Of a stretch of 64,000 nucleotides of DNA, positions 16,487-25,249 are shown in pieces. This DNA is from an uncultured bacterium (GTDB taxonomy: Bacteria; Verrucomicrobiota; Lentisphaeria; Victivallales; UBA1829). Below the pieces are notes generated by a model. It searched no databases. It saw only the letters and a program-made list of their open reading frames with translations, and was not told the DNA's origin. Location: NCBI GenBank assembly GCA_949297765.1, contig CASFTV010000021.1:1-64000 (forward strand). The letters are read 5' to 3'. A program made the position numbers and the translations under genes. Position 1 is the first letter of the stretch; every line of letters starts with the position of its first letter.

Positions 16487-17794
16487 ATGGAGTTCTACAC
16501 GGAACCGGAACGGAAAATCGAAATTGCGGATCGCGCGGATGTCATTGTTGCGGGAGGCGGACCCGCAGGATATTCCGCAGCAATCGCCGCGGCGAGAAAC
16601 GGCGCGGATACCATTCTTGTCGAGCAGTTCAACTGCGTCGGAGGAATGGCAACAAGCGGCATGATGTCCCATTTCACCGGAGGATGCGATACCCCCCTCT
16701 TCAACGAAATGATGGACCGCGTACAAAAAGAAACCGCCGGCTGCTTCTGCGGCACACAGGGCGCAGGACGCCCCCAGATCTATCATGAACTGCTGAAAAA
16801 AGTCCTTCTGGATATGCTGGAGGAAGCGGGTGTCCGACTGAAGCTCTACACGTTTGTCTGCGACACCATCATGAACGGAAAGACCGTGCAGGGAATCATC
16901 ACGGAAAGCAAATCCGGACGGAAAGCCATCCTTGGAACCGTCGTCATTGACGCTACCGGTGACGGCGATGTCGCAGCCCGCGCAGGAGCGGAATTTGTTC
17001 TCGGCCGCGAAGGCGATTCCAAATGCCAGCCCGTCACTTTGATGTTCCGCATCGGCGGAGTGGATTATTCCAGAGCCCACCTTCCGGGAAGTTTTGAACA
17101 TCTCCTGGATGTTCCGAAAGGAGAAATACAGGCACTGGCAAAACAGCATCTTCCGCCCCCCGCCGGCCATGTCCTTGTCTATCCGACCTGGATTCCCGGA
17201 GAGGTCTGTGTCAATATGACGAATGTCACCGACATTGACGGAACAAATGCCGATGATCTCACCCGGGCGGAAATCATCTGCCGGAAACAAATGACGGATA
17301 TCGTTCTGTTCCTGCGCGAGTACCTGCCCGGATTTGAACACTGCTATCTCGTCACATCCGCCCAGAATGTCGGAATCCGGGAAACCCGTCATTTCAAGGG
17401 TCTCTACACCATCACGCCGGAAGATATCGTCGAAGCCCGCATTTTTGACGACTGGATCGCCACCAGAAACTGGTTCAACTTCGACATTCACAACGTGGAC
17501 GGTTCCGGACTCGATAAAAACGGCGCACAGAAACATTTCTCCTCAAAAGGCCAGTATACCATTCCTTACCGCGCCTGCATCCCGGAAAAAATTGACGGGC
17601 TCCTCCTCTCCGGAAGAAATATTTCCGGAACCCATAAGGCACATTCCAATTTCCGCGTCATGCCGATCTGCATGAACATCGGCCAGGGGGTCGGAACCGC
17701 GGCGGCGATCGCCGTCAAAGACGGTGTCGCCCCGAGAAACGTCGAAATCCGGAAAATTCAGGAAGCTCTGATCCGTCAGGGAGTCTCTCTCTGA
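16487..17794 (+). CDS. FAD-dependent oxidoreductase
   Basis: A 435-residue flavoprotein. The dinucleotide-binding motif VAGGGPAGYSAA is at residues 21-32, and VEQFNCVGGMATSGM follows as in the FAD-dependent oxidoreductase family (FAD_oxidored type). A second conserved region DATGDGDVAARAGAEF lies near residue 160, and the C-terminal FAD contact LLLSGRNISGTHKAHSNFRV is typical. Members are numerous in Lentisphaerota and Planctomycetes, often beside sugar genes; the substrate is unknown. An AAAGGAG site precedes the ATG. The 216 bases upstream are AT-rich but show no convincing promoter. Cytoplasmic. Confidence 0.9.
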   Translation: MEFYTEPERKIEIADRADVIVAGGGPAGYSAAIAAARNGADTILVEQFNCVGGMATSGMMSHFTGGCDTPLFNEMMDRVQKETAGCFCGTQGAGRPQIYHELLKKVLLDMLEEAGVRLKLYTFVCDTIMNGKTVQGIITESKSGRKAILGTVVIDATGDGDVAARAGAEFVLGREGDSKCQPVTLMFRIGGVDYSRAHLPGSFEHLLDVPKGEIQALAKQHLPPPAGHVLVYPTWIPGEVCVNMTNVTDIDGTNADDLTRAEIICRKQMTDIVLFLREYLPGFEHCYLVTSAQNVGIRETRHFKGLYTITPEDIVEARIFDDWIATRNWFNFDIHNVDGSGLDKNGAQKHFSSKGQYTIPYRACIPEKIDGLLLSGRNISGTHKAHSNFRVMPICMNIGQGVGTAAAIAVKDGVAPRNVEIRKIQEALIRQGVSL

Positions 17795-17823
17795 AACTCT
17801 GCGGAAATCTGTCAGAAACAAAA

Positions 17824-17872
17824 CGGGAAGGAAAAATCTTTTTCAAAGGTTTTTCCTTCCCGCACTCTTTTT
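17824..17872. terminator. Bidirectional terminator between convergent genes
   Basis: A 15-base arm starting CGGGAAGGAAAAATC (17824-17838) pairs with its near-perfect complement at 17848-17862, followed on the plus strand by CACTCTTTTT. It lies between the stops of the FAD oxidoreductase and the SGNH esterase. Its core resembles the 44-base palindrome found elsewhere in the window. Confidence 0.75.
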
Positions 17873-17884
17873 AAACGTTCTGAA

Positions 17885-18610
17885 TTATCGAAAACAGCGG
17901 GCAATTCCAAGATTCTGCTGTTTGGCGTCCCTGACAATCATTTCCGCAACCGCGCGAGCTCCGGTGTCCCGGAAATGGGAGTTGTCCTTCGACCCGTTCG
18001 GATAGCCGGGAAATTCGCCGGGGGCAACATGGGTGAAAAACCGGACCGATCCCTGATCTCCGGCTTTCTGCAGCCAGTCCATTGTCATCGCGTTCGCGTC
18101 GATCAACGGCGTCGAAGTCTCCTTTGCGACCTCGCGGGCGACCTGCGGATATTTTCCAAGCGACTGGATCAGGGTTCCATCCTTCCGGAACAGACGGCGG
18201 GAAACCGACGTCAGAATCACCGGATGCGCTTTCTTCGCCCGGACCTCTGCAACAAAGCGTTTCAGATTTTCGCGATAGGCCGTTTCCGCCTCCGCATAGA
18301 TCCCCGGCTGATCCTTTTTCTGGTCGTTATGCCCGAACTGGATCATGACAAAATCTCCGGGCCGGAGATCGTTGAGAATCCGGTCCCACCGTTTCTCATC
18401 CCGGAAACTCTTGGTGCTGCGGCCGCCTGCCGCACGGTTCTCCACCTTCACTCCGGGCTTGACAAACTCATTCAGAACCTGCGCCCAGCCGGTCATCGGC
18501 GCTTGCTTTTTCGAATAGTTTGCGGCGGTGGAATCTCCTGCGACAAAAATCGTCTGAGCCGAACAGCCGGCCGCAAATCCGAAGAACAAAAGCAGACTAC
18601 CCCATTTCAT
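17885..18610 (-). CDS. SGNH/GDSL esterase, rhamnogalacturonan acetylesterase-like
   Basis: A 241-residue secreted hydrolase. After a short signal sequence (possibly a weak lipobox, AAGC, Cys 16) comes block I GDSTAANY with nucleophile Ser 27, block II AAGGRST, block III IQFGHND and the catalytic pair in KDNSHFRDTGA. This set and order match the rhamnogalacturonan acetylesterase branch, which removes acetyl groups from pectin-type polysaccharides. The exact glycan is inference. It stands convergent to the FAD oxidoreductase with a shared terminator and is followed by a YhcH-family gene upstream in the same orientation. Confidence 0.9.
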   Translation of the reverse strand: MKWGSLLLFFGFAAGCSAQTIFVAGDSTAANYSKKQAPMTGWAQVLNEFVKPGVKVENRAAGGRSTKSFRDEKRWDRILNDLRPGDFVMIQFGHNDQKKDQPGIYAEAETAYRENLKRFVAEVRAKKAHPVILTSVSRRLFRKDGTLIQSLGKYPQVAREVAKETSTPLIDANAMTMDWLQKAGDQGSVRFFTHVAPGEFPGYPNGSKDNSHFRDTGARAVAEMIVRDAKQQNLGIARCFR

Positions 18611-18646
18611 AAACCATCACCCTTTCAGAATGTTTTCGAACAGGAT

Positions 18647-19105
18647 TCAGAGCCGAACCTTGACCACCACTTTTTTCACAACTCCCGCGGGCGCGGACAT
18701 CGGCTGAATCTTTCCATAGTGGCCATCCTCCGGATAGAAGATTGCAAACAGACCGGGAACCAGTTCCAGGCGGGAAACGCCTTTCGACGGCGTCCGGAGA
18801 AATTCCACATCCTTTTCCGGATCATAGGCATCCACGACGTCAAGACCGTCAATATTTGCCCAGTCCATGCACTCGGTCCCGCGGATGACCGCCTGGATGT
18901 CGACATAGTTTCGATGCGCTTCCAGTTTTTCCGCACGGGAAAATTTCGCTTCATACTCCATCACGTTGCCGTAGATCCGGTCGCCGTCGATTTCGAATTT
19001 CCCGAGCGGGGCCTCCGGGGTCAGACGGGCGATCGCCTCAAACGCCCGCTGAAACTCCGGCGCATACGAAGCAATAACGTTCGGATCAAGTTTGTCGAGA
19101 ATCAT
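18647..19105 (-). CDS. YhcH/YjgK/YiaL family protein
   Basis: A 152-residue protein of the cupin-like YhcH/YjgK/YiaL family, associated with sialic acid and other sugar catabolism and with the small subunit of EbgC-type beta-galactosidase. Diagnostic stretches are EAHRNYVDIQAVIRG and FYPEDGHYGKI, carrying the conserved histidines. The open frame runs much further upstream, but that part overlaps the ychJ-like gene in another frame; the ATG at 19105 has GGAGGGAAGA immediately before it. It lies 16 bases downstream of the ychJ-like gene. Confidence 0.92.
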   Translation of the reverse strand: MILDKLDPNVIASYAPEFQRAFEAIARLTPEAPLGKFEIDGDRIYGNVMEYEAKFSRAEKLEAHRNYVDIQAVIRGTECMDWANIDGLDVVDAYDPEKDVEFLRTPSKGVSRLELVPGLFAIFYPEDGHYGKIQPMSAPAGVVKKVVVKVRL

Positions 19106-19121
19106 TCTTCCCTCCAGACAG

Positions 19122-19616
19122 TTATCTGCCGCAGCATTTCTTGTATTTTTTTCCGCTTCCGCACGGACACGGAGCGTTCCGCTCAATCTTCGGTGTTGTC
19201 CGGACATACGGCTTCTGACGGACCAGTTTCCCGTCGTAGAAATACCATTCGCCTTTGATTTTCCGGAACTCCGCCCGCTCATGATGTTCCAGCGGCGTTT
19301 CGCGGTCGGTATAGCGGGCGATGAACTCCACAAATCCGGTCGTATCCCCGGCGGCCGGAGGCGGCGCCTCAAGGATTTCAAGCCCCAGCCACTGGGAGCG
19401 TTCCGCCCAGCGGCGCATCTCCTCCCGGTCGATCGACTCCCTCTGCGAAGGTGCCGTGGACTCCACAAGATGGTCAATCTCCGCCTTCGCATACGCCGAA
19501 TAGCGGGAGCGCATCAGCGCCTCCGGAGTCTCCGCCTTCGCGCTTCCCTTGATAATCGGTTCACAGCACTCCGAATACAGTTTGCCGGAACAGCATGGGC
19601 ATTTCTCTGAATCCAT
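19122..19616 (-). CDS. YchJ family protein with two SEC-C motifs
   Basis: A 164-residue protein of the YchJ (UPF0225) family. It begins with [13 protein letters not shown] and ends with [13 protein letters not shown], two zinc-binding SEC-C motifs, flanking a central NTF2-like region that includes MRSRYSAYA and [11 protein letters not shown]. The molecular role of YchJ is not established. A GAGGAG ribosome site precedes the ATG. It is downstream of the large kinase gene by 30 bases and upstream of the YhcH gene by 16, so the three may be read together. Confidence 0.94.
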   Translation of the reverse strand: MDSEKCPCCSGKLYSECCEPIIKGSAKAETPEALMRSRYSAYAKAEIDHLVESTAPSQRESIDREEMRRWAERSQWLGLEILEAPPPAAGDTTGFVEFIARYTDRETPLEHHERAEFRKIKGEWYFYDGKLVRQKPYVRTTPKIERNAPCPCGSGKKYKKCCGR

Positions 19617-19646
19617 ACAACACTCCTCTTGATCGTTCGGACGGCG

Positions 19647-22118
19647 TCAGCGGATCCCCGCCGCCTGCTTGAAATAGCTCAATTTACCGTATTTCCTCTG
19701 CAAATCCGCCTTCCGCTCCGCATTGCCGGACCGGTATTTTGCACGGATGTAATCGGTCCCGATCTGCTTCCACTCGTTCTTCATGTCATTGTTGTCGGCG
19801 AACTCCTCCGCCGGAACAAATTCTCCGCTGAACAGCAAATAGCAGAAGGCGTCGCGTGTCCGTTTTGCGCGATTGGCGATTCGGGAAACCAGCGAAATCT
19901 GCTCCGAATGCGGCAGATCCGCAAATGCTACTTCAAACGTCTTTCCGCCGCCTCTGTCCACGGTCAGAACCCCGTCGCGGATCGCTGTAACATAGCCGAA
20001 CTCCCGCTTGTAGACAACCTGCGGCCGGTTCAGCTCCGCCCCCGCATTCTTCAGCGTTGCCGCCATTTTTTCCGCGCTGTTGACCATTCCGAGCATTTTC
20101 CGTCCCCAGCCGGCATAGCCGTTCGCCGCATTGCGGTACGCCGCCGGCTTTCCGGAAGCATTCTTCGCCGTATCTATCACTCCCTGAAGAGTCTTCTTCG
20201 CCTCGGCAAACTTTCCTGCGGAGATCCGGTCCACCAGCTCAACCCGGACTCGCGACATCCCCGATTGAATCCGGTTCCGGAATGCCTTCAGTTCCGCGGC
20301 CTCTTTCTGTCTCTGGCGTTTCCGGGCTTCCTCTTCCTTCCGGCGTTCCGCGGCTTTTGCCGCCTCCTCCCGGCGTTCCTGTTCCCGGCGTTCCGCGGCA
20401 AGACGTTCCTCTTCCCGTTTTTTCAGTTCCGCTTCATGCGCAGCCGTCCGTCTGCTCGAAAGAAGCTGTTCATCCGCTTTCTGGAAGAGCGCCTGAATCT
20501 CTTTGAGCTTTGCCTTTTCTATCTCATATTTCGGCGTTTTGAAGTTTTCAAAAAACTCTTCGCAGAGCGCGACTGTTTTTGCAGAATCCGTTGGATTTTC
20601 CTCGGCAAATTTAAGAATTTCCGCCGCTTTCATTGTCAGCGCGGTATTCTCCGGTTCCTGCGGCGAAACCAGCGCCTCCGCCGCTTTCTTCCCCGATGCT
20701 CCGACTTTGGAGGTCATCGCACTGATCCATTTCCCGCCCGGACCCGAAATCAGGAAATAAACCCCTCCGCCGACAAGGGCAAGCACAACAAGAACCCCCA
20801 GAATCAACAGAATCACCTTCACGCGGGAACGTGTTTCCCGATCGGCCTGCATGGCATCCATTTCCCGGGTCAGGGTATCGGTAGACTTTTCTTTTCCGGC
20901 ATCTGTTTTTTCCGGAGTCTCCTTTTTCGGCTCCTGCGCTGCGGACGCTGCGGCAGCGGACGGCGGCGACACCGGAGGCGGCATCCCGCCCTTCCCGGCT
21001 CCTCCGGAACCCGTCGACACATTCTTCAGATCCAGACGCGGAACCGACGGCGATCCCGACATCTTCAAATTCAAGCGCGGAACCGGTGTGGATGCCGAGG
21101 TCTTCAAATTCAAGCGCGGAACCGGCCGCGATCCGGTCACATTCAAATGGAGTCCGCCGGTTTTCGGCGGCGCGGTCAGCTTGTTTTTCCGGATGTCGCG
21201 AAGAACCTCCACAAGCGCCTCCGCATCCTGATACCGCTTGTTCGGATCTTTCTCCATCATCTTCACGATGACATCCGACACCGCCTGCGGAATCGACGGT
21301 TTCACCTGATTCGGCGGAACCAGCGGATCGGTAATATGTTTCCTGGCAATCTCCGTCACGCTGGTGCCGGAGAAGGGGAACTGGCCCGTGACAAAATGGT
21401 AGAAGGTCGCGCCGAGACTGTAAATATCGCTCCGGATATCCATCTCCTCGCCGATCAGATGCTCCGGACTGATGTATTGCGGAGTTCCCATCACCTCATC
21501 GCTGTTGTCGAGATCATCCTTCTCCCCGGCCCGCCGGGCAAGACCGAGGTCCGCCAGCTTGGCTTTTCCGTTGTTGGTGAGCATGATATTATCGGGTTTG
21601 ATATCCCGATGAATCAGGCGCTCCTCTTTCCACGCATAATCAAGCGCTTCCGCAACCTGCTGGATGATCTGGACCGCCTGGTCGACCGGAATCACATGAT
21701 TCCGCTCCAGAATCGCCTTCATCGTTTCGCCGTTGACGTTTTCCATGGCGAAATAATAGATCCCCTCGTCCTCGCCGACCGCATAGGCCTGGACGATATG
21801 AGGATGATTCAGCTTGGCCGCCGCACGCGCCTCTTTGATGAAGCCGACCACAAATTCGGTATTGTTCGCATAGGTTTCGGAAAGCACCTTGAGTGCCGCG
21901 GAACGGTCAAGGGAGATCTGATGCGAAAGATATACAACTCCCATTCCGCCCCGCCCGATCTCCTTCTGAATAATGAAATCGGCAATGACCGCTCCGGGCG
22001 AAGTCCGGCTCTCTGGAACTGTTACAATCTGCTGACATTTGCCGCACTGGACCTTGGCCGCCATCTCTGAATTGTCGACCGAAACGATCTCCTTGCAGTT
22101 CGGACATTGAAAACGCAT
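19647..22118 (-). CDS. Membrane serine/threonine protein kinase with zinc ribbon
   Basis: An 823-residue PVC-type receptor kinase. In order: a zinc ribbon (C5, C8, C25, C28), a complete kinase domain (about 48-310) with GRGGMGVV at 55-62, K77, HRDIKPDN at 170-177 and DLG at 190-192, then a linker with 13-residue repeats around VPRLNLK, a proline-rich stretch, one membrane helix (VILLILGVLVVLALVGGGVYF), a long charged coiled coil rich in Glu, Arg and Ala, and a C-terminal domain with VDRGGGKTFEVAF. All catalytic residues are present, so it should be active. The kinase half is predicted cytoplasmic, the coiled coil external. It has its own consensus promoter. Confidence 0.94.
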   Translation of the reverse strand: MRFQCPNCKEIVSVDNSEMAAKVQCGKCQQIVTVPESRTSPGAVIADFIIQKEIGRGGMGVVYLSHQISLDRSAALKVLSETYANNTEFVVGFIKEARAAAKLNHPHIVQAYAVGEDEGIYYFAMENVNGETMKAILERNHVIPVDQAVQIIQQVAEALDYAWKEERLIHRDIKPDNIMLTNNGKAKLADLGLARRAGEKDDLDNSDEVMGTPQYISPEHLIGEEMDIRSDIYSLGATFYHFVTGQFPFSGTSVTEIARKHITDPLVPPNQVKPSIPQAVSDVIVKMMEKDPNKRYQDAEALVEVLRDIRKNKLTAPPKTGGLHLNVTGSRPVPRLNLKTSASTPVPRLNLKMSGSPSVPRLDLKNVSTGSGGAGKGGMPPPVSPPSAAAASAAQEPKKETPEKTDAGKEKSTDTLTREMDAMQADRETRSRVKVILLILGVLVVLALVGGGVYFLISGPGGKWISAMTSKVGASGKKAAEALVSPQEPENTALTMKAAEILKFAEENPTDSAKTVALCEEFFENFKTPKYEIEKAKLKEIQALFQKADEQLLSSRRTAAHEAELKKREEERLAAERREQERREEAAKAAERRKEEEARKRQRQKEAAELKAFRNRIQSGMSRVRVELVDRISAGKFAEAKKTLQGVIDTAKNASGKPAAYRNAANGYAGWGRKMLGMVNSAEKMAATLKNAGAELNRPQVVYKREFGYVTAIRDGVLTVDRGGGKTFEVAFADLPHSEQISLVSRIANRAKRTRDAFCYLLFSGEFVPAEEFADNNDMKNEWKQIGTDYIRAKYRSGNAERKADLQRKYGKLSYFKQAAGIR
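20999..21150 (-). repeat. 13-codon tandem repeat in the kinase linker
   Basis: At least three in-frame 39-base units encode VPRLNLK or VPRLDLK followed by a Ser/Thr-rich hexapeptide, with a weaker first unit (LHLNVTGSRP). Two units share a 20-base core beginning TTCAAATTCAAG exactly 39 bases apart (21064 and 21103). Confidence 0.85.
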
Positions 22119-22156
22119 GATTCCAGCTCCTTTTATCCTTCGAAAATGCGGACTAT

Positions 22157-22185
22157 ATTATATCGCCGCAAACCCCAAATGTCAA
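22157..22185 (-). promoter_or_regulatory. Consensus promoter of the membrane kinase gene
   Basis: Minus strand TTGACA (22180-22185), 17-base spacer, TATAAT (22157-22162). This is the only site in the window that matches both consensus hexamers exactly. Confidence 0.75.
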
Positions 22186-22268
22186 GAGAGTTCCTTCAGG
22201 AAATCTCCGGGAATCTCCCGTTTCCCGGAACGCGCGGAACGGGTCTTTTTTTTCGTTTCCGGGAACAG

Positions 22269-22297
22269 AAAAGCCGGGGCGGGAATCCCGCTCCGGC
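22269..22297 (-). terminator. Terminator after the parvulin gene
   Basis: A GC-rich hairpin (GCCGG and GCGGGA arms with their complements, 22273-22297) followed on the minus strand by CTTTTC. It lies 38 bases past the parvulin stop. Confidence 0.65.
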
Positions 22298-22334
22298 CTT
22301 TTCGGTCTGTTTCCTGTTTCCGGTTCATTCCGGA

Positions 22335-23489
22335 TCAGAAATCCGCGACCTTCAGTCCGAGGTCCTTCCGGGTCTTTTCGACCAGGGCCTTCAGCTGTTC
22401 ATCGGTCTTTTTCGCGACAAGATAGTTCCGGACATCGCCCTTCACCTTGTCGAGAGGCTCATAGCCGCCGGCCTTCTTGTCGGTCACCTTGATGATGTGA
22501 TATCCGAACTGGGTCTTGACCACATCGGACATTTCCCCTTTCTTCAGCGCGAATGCGGCCTTGTCGAACTCGGGAACCATCATCCCCGGAGAGAACTTGC
22601 CGAGCGACCCCTTCGCAGACTTGCCGGAGGGACACGCGGATTCCTTCTCCGCAAGCGCTCCGAAATCGGCTCCCTGCTTCAGCTGGGCAAGCAGAGCTTT
22701 TGCTTTTGCCAGGGCCTCCGCATCGGCTTTTGCCGTTGCGGCCTTGTCATTCTCTTTTCCCGCCGGAATGTTCGGACGGATCAGAATATGCGACGCGGTA
22801 ATCTCCTCGGGCACCTTGAAGTTTTCCTGATTTTCCCGGTAGAACTTCTCCACATCGGCATCCGTCACCTTGCTCTGCGGCTCGATCTTCTCCTTCAGAT
22901 ACTTCGAAAACGCCGCGGCTTTCTGCGCCATCGGATCGGCGGAAATTTCGTTCTTGTAGGAATCAATCGTCTTGTTCTGGAGCTTGAGCTGGCTTTCAAG
23001 GACCTGGAGCTTGTCCTTCGGAAGCTGTTTCAGCATCTTGTCGAATTCATCACGGACAAGTTTGGCGGAAGGCTTGTAGCCGTTCTTCTGGGCGAGAGAG
23101 AATACAATCTCGCGATCCACCATCCCGTTCACCAGATTCTTGATGAGGGGCTTCAGCTGCTGTGCGGGAAGCTGGCCGAGTGCGCCTTCGGGAATCTGGG
23201 TGGAAAGTTCCTTGATGAAGTCCTGCTTTGTGATCTTCATTCCCTTGCCCTCCGCAAGAACTTCCGGAAGGAAGGAAAGAGTCTCTGCAAGAGTTTTCTT
23301 CGGAGCGGGTTTGGCCGCCGGAGCTTTGGGTTCCGCCGGTTTCACCGCCGCTTTCGCTGCGGGAGCCTTGGCCGCCGCTTTCGCTGCGGGAGCCTTGGCC
23401 GCCGGTTTTGCCGCGGGAGCCTGAGCCGCAGCCGCGAACGCGAAGGCGGGAATCGCCGCCGCAATCATCAGTTTTTTCGCGATGTTCAT
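22335..23489 (-). CDS. Parvulin-type peptidyl-prolyl isomerase (SurA/PrsA-like)
   Basis: A 384-residue exported chaperone. A signal peptide (MNIAKKLMIAAAIPAFAFAAA) is followed by a 40-residue low-complexity Ala/Lys/Pro tract built on the unit PAAKA, a SurA-like helical domain (about 70-200) and a parvulin rotamase domain (about 205-310) with ITASHILI, DFGALAEKESACPSGKSAKG, FSPGMMVPEFDKAAF and FGYHIIKV. It presumably isomerises prolines and assists folding of envelope proteins in the periplasm. It follows the lipoprotein gene by 114 bases and may belong to the cdaA transcript. The Ala/Lys/Pro tract may act as a flexible or wall-binding linker. Confidence 0.93.
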   Translation of the reverse strand: MNIAKKLMIAAAIPAFAFAAAAQAPAAKPAAKAPAAKAAAKAPAAKAAVKPAEPKAPAAKPAPKKTLAETLSFLPEVLAEGKGMKITKQDFIKELSTQIPEGALGQLPAQQLKPLIKNLVNGMVDREIVFSLAQKNGYKPSAKLVRDEFDKMLKQLPKDKLQVLESQLKLQNKTIDSYKNEISADPMAQKAAAFSKYLKEKIEPQSKVTDADVEKFYRENQENFKVPEEITASHILIRPNIPAGKENDKAATAKADAEALAKAKALLAQLKQGADFGALAEKESACPSGKSAKGSLGKFSPGMMVPEFDKAAFALKKGEMSDVVKTQFGYHIIKVTDKKAGGYEPLDKVKGDVRNYLVAKKTDEQLKALVEKTRKDLGLKVADF

Positions 23490-23603
23490 ATTCGTAAACC
23501 TTTCTGTTTTCCGGTTGCCCGGTGTTGAGTTTCGTTTTCGTCCGATGTTCCGCAGCCTTCTTTTGCGGAACCTCTCCGCGGTTTCCTGTAAAAGACACCC
23601 TTT

Positions 23604-24254
23604 TTAGTCTGTTTGTTCAACCTTTCTTTGTGATTCCAGAACATTTGCCCGGATGGGGTCGGTTTTGCGGACTTGAACTTCATCCGCTTCCATGTCATAG
23701 AGGGTGATGCGGTCCTCTCTCTGCTTCAGGAGGTGCACCAGTTCCTTCCGTTTTTCCGTGAATTCGCGGAACGCCAGGCTCTCGGGAAATGCCCGGGCCT
23801 TCTCCCGGAACAGACGGAGATTTTCTGCCAGCTCCATGGAATTCTCCGGCTGCTCAATCCGATACGCCAGCATCTCCAGTTCGGCAAGCAGCTGAAGATC
23901 TTCTGCCGCCCGGGTCAGTTCGGGAATCGGGCCGACCACCCGGATCGCCTCCCGGATCGCCCGTTCCGCTGCGGCCTGGTCCTGCCGGCGGAGCGCTTTT
24001 TCCGCTTCCACAAGACGGATGTTCGCCATCTCAATATTTTCAAATTCGGAAATGAAGACATTGGTTTTATCCAGTTCCTTGTAGCGCCGGATCATGGCCA
24101 GAGCGCCTTTGTGATCGCCGCGGCGGACGCTGTCGAAAATATCCAGGACCAGCGCGGTCCGGACCCTGGGCGGATCCGGCGCCTTCTTGCCGCACGCGCA
24201 GAGCAGACACAGCGAAAGAGCCGCAAAACATGTAAAACTCAAATGTCGCATCAT
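23604..24254 (-). CDS. Lipoprotein in the cdaA-ybbR operon
   Basis: A 216-residue lipoprotein with signal MMRHLSFTCFAALSLCLLCAC; the lipobox is LCAC. The rest is almost entirely helical with TPR-like hairpins (GDHKGALAMIRRY, then LVEAEKALRRQDQAAAERAIREA). No enzyme motif is seen. A longer frame begins upstream, but the ATG at 24254 forms an ATGA overlap with the ybbR stop and starts the signal sequence, so it is preferred. Translational coupling to ybbR suggests an envelope role related to c-di-AMP control; that is inference. Confidence 0.82.
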   Translation of the reverse strand: MMRHLSFTCFAALSLCLLCACGKKAPDPPRVRTALVLDIFDSVRRGDHKGALAMIRRYKELDKTNVFISEFENIEMANIRLVEAEKALRRQDQAAAERAIREAIRVVGPIPELTRAAEDLQLLAELEMLAYRIEQPENSMELAENLRLFREKARAFPESLAFREFTEKRKELVHLLKQREDRITLYDMEADEVQVRKTDPIRANVLESQRKVEQTD

Positions 24255-25249
24255 TTCCTTAAAATCTTCACTTTGATGTTGGAGGGCTGTACTTTTACGA
24301 TCCGGCACGCATTTTCCTTCACCCAGCATGACACTTCCACGTTGTAAATGCCGGGCTGGTTCAGCGTCGAAATATCAATATAGGGCTTCACGTCGTCCTG
24401 CTTCAGCTGCGCGAGGACGCCTTTCGGCCCCGAAAGAGTCACGTCGATCCGGGACGCCGTCAGGAACTCATATCCGTTCGGGGTCTTGTCATCCAGCACG
24501 CGCAGCGGAAGAAGCGGAAACGTCAAAAGCCCGATGTTCCGCGCAATATCAATCTGGACAAACACGCTTTCCGGACTCACCTTGAGCACCGATGTCGCAA
24601 GTGCGATCTCCGCGTTGTAGTCGAACGACTGCGTGATGCCCGCAAGCGGAATCGGTTTTGTCTGCAGGGACTCCAGCTTCTGGAGCGCGAGTTTCGGCCC
24701 TGTCACCCGGACCTCCTGAGGGGAAAGCATCACCTTCTGCACCGCATAGCCTTCCGGCAGCGGCTTTTCCGTATCGAACACGGCGCGGACCTGGACCGTT
24801 TTAACCTCCTGCACATCGAAATCCACCGGAAGCACGGCCGGTTCCACCGACAGAATCTGAACCCGCGGCGGCCCCTTGACATCCGACGGCGACAGACGCA
24901 GCTGATACGGCGCACCCGGCACATACCCTTCCGGCTTGAAAACCGGATTCGGAATCAGAAAATCATAATCCGAGAGATTTTTCAGCAGCCGTTCGGATCC
25001 CCGGACCCGGATTTTAACTTTCGGCTGCTTTCCCTCGATCTTCAGCAGCGTGACCGGCGGCGCTCCCGGAAGCGTCAGGACCGCGGGAATCTCCACGGTC
25101 ACATTATGGATATCCCGTTCAACCCCCATCTTGTCGGTCACGGCGGCGTAGACAATCAACGCAAGAAGAAGCGCCAGAACCTTGCGCACAAAATCGTGCC
25201 GGATGATTCCGGGAACTTTTCTCCAGAGTTTTTTCCGGTCAGTCGGCAT
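24251..25249 (-). CDS. YbbR-domain protein, CdaR-like
   Basis: A 332-residue protein with one N-terminal membrane helix (KVLALLLALIVYAAVTDK) and about three YbbR-type repeats, recognisable by segments such as PEGYAVQKVMLSPQEVRVTGP and NGYEFLTASRIDVTLSGP. In Firmicutes, CdaR (YbbR) binds and modulates the diadenylate cyclase CdaA, and the gene pair is adjacent as here. The start at 25249 overlaps cdaA by 11 bases; in-frame ATGs further upstream lie deeper inside cdaA. The body is predicted extracytoplasmic. Confidence 0.88.
   Translation of the reverse strand: MPTDRKKLWRKVPGIIRHDFVRKVLALLLALIVYAAVTDKMGVERDIHNVTVEIPAVLTLPGAPPVTLLKIEGKQPKVKIRVRGSERLLKNLSDYDFLIPNPVFKPEGYVPGAPYQLRLSPSDVKGPPRVQILSVEPAVLPVDFDVQEVKTVQVRAVFDTEKPLPEGYAVQKVMLSPQEVRVTGPKLALQKLESLQTKPIPLAGITQSFDYNAEIALATSVLKVSPESVFVQIDIARNIGLLTFPLLPLRVLDDKTPNGYEFLTASRIDVTLSGPKGVLAQLKQDDVKPYIDISTLNQPGIYNVEVSCWVKENACRIVKVQPSNIKVKILRK

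Noticed and set aside
19629-22070. An 813-codon frame opposite the membrane kinase
   Set aside because: Antisense to a gene with complete kinase motifs; its translation is a low-complexity Arg/Leu/Phe mixture without domains.
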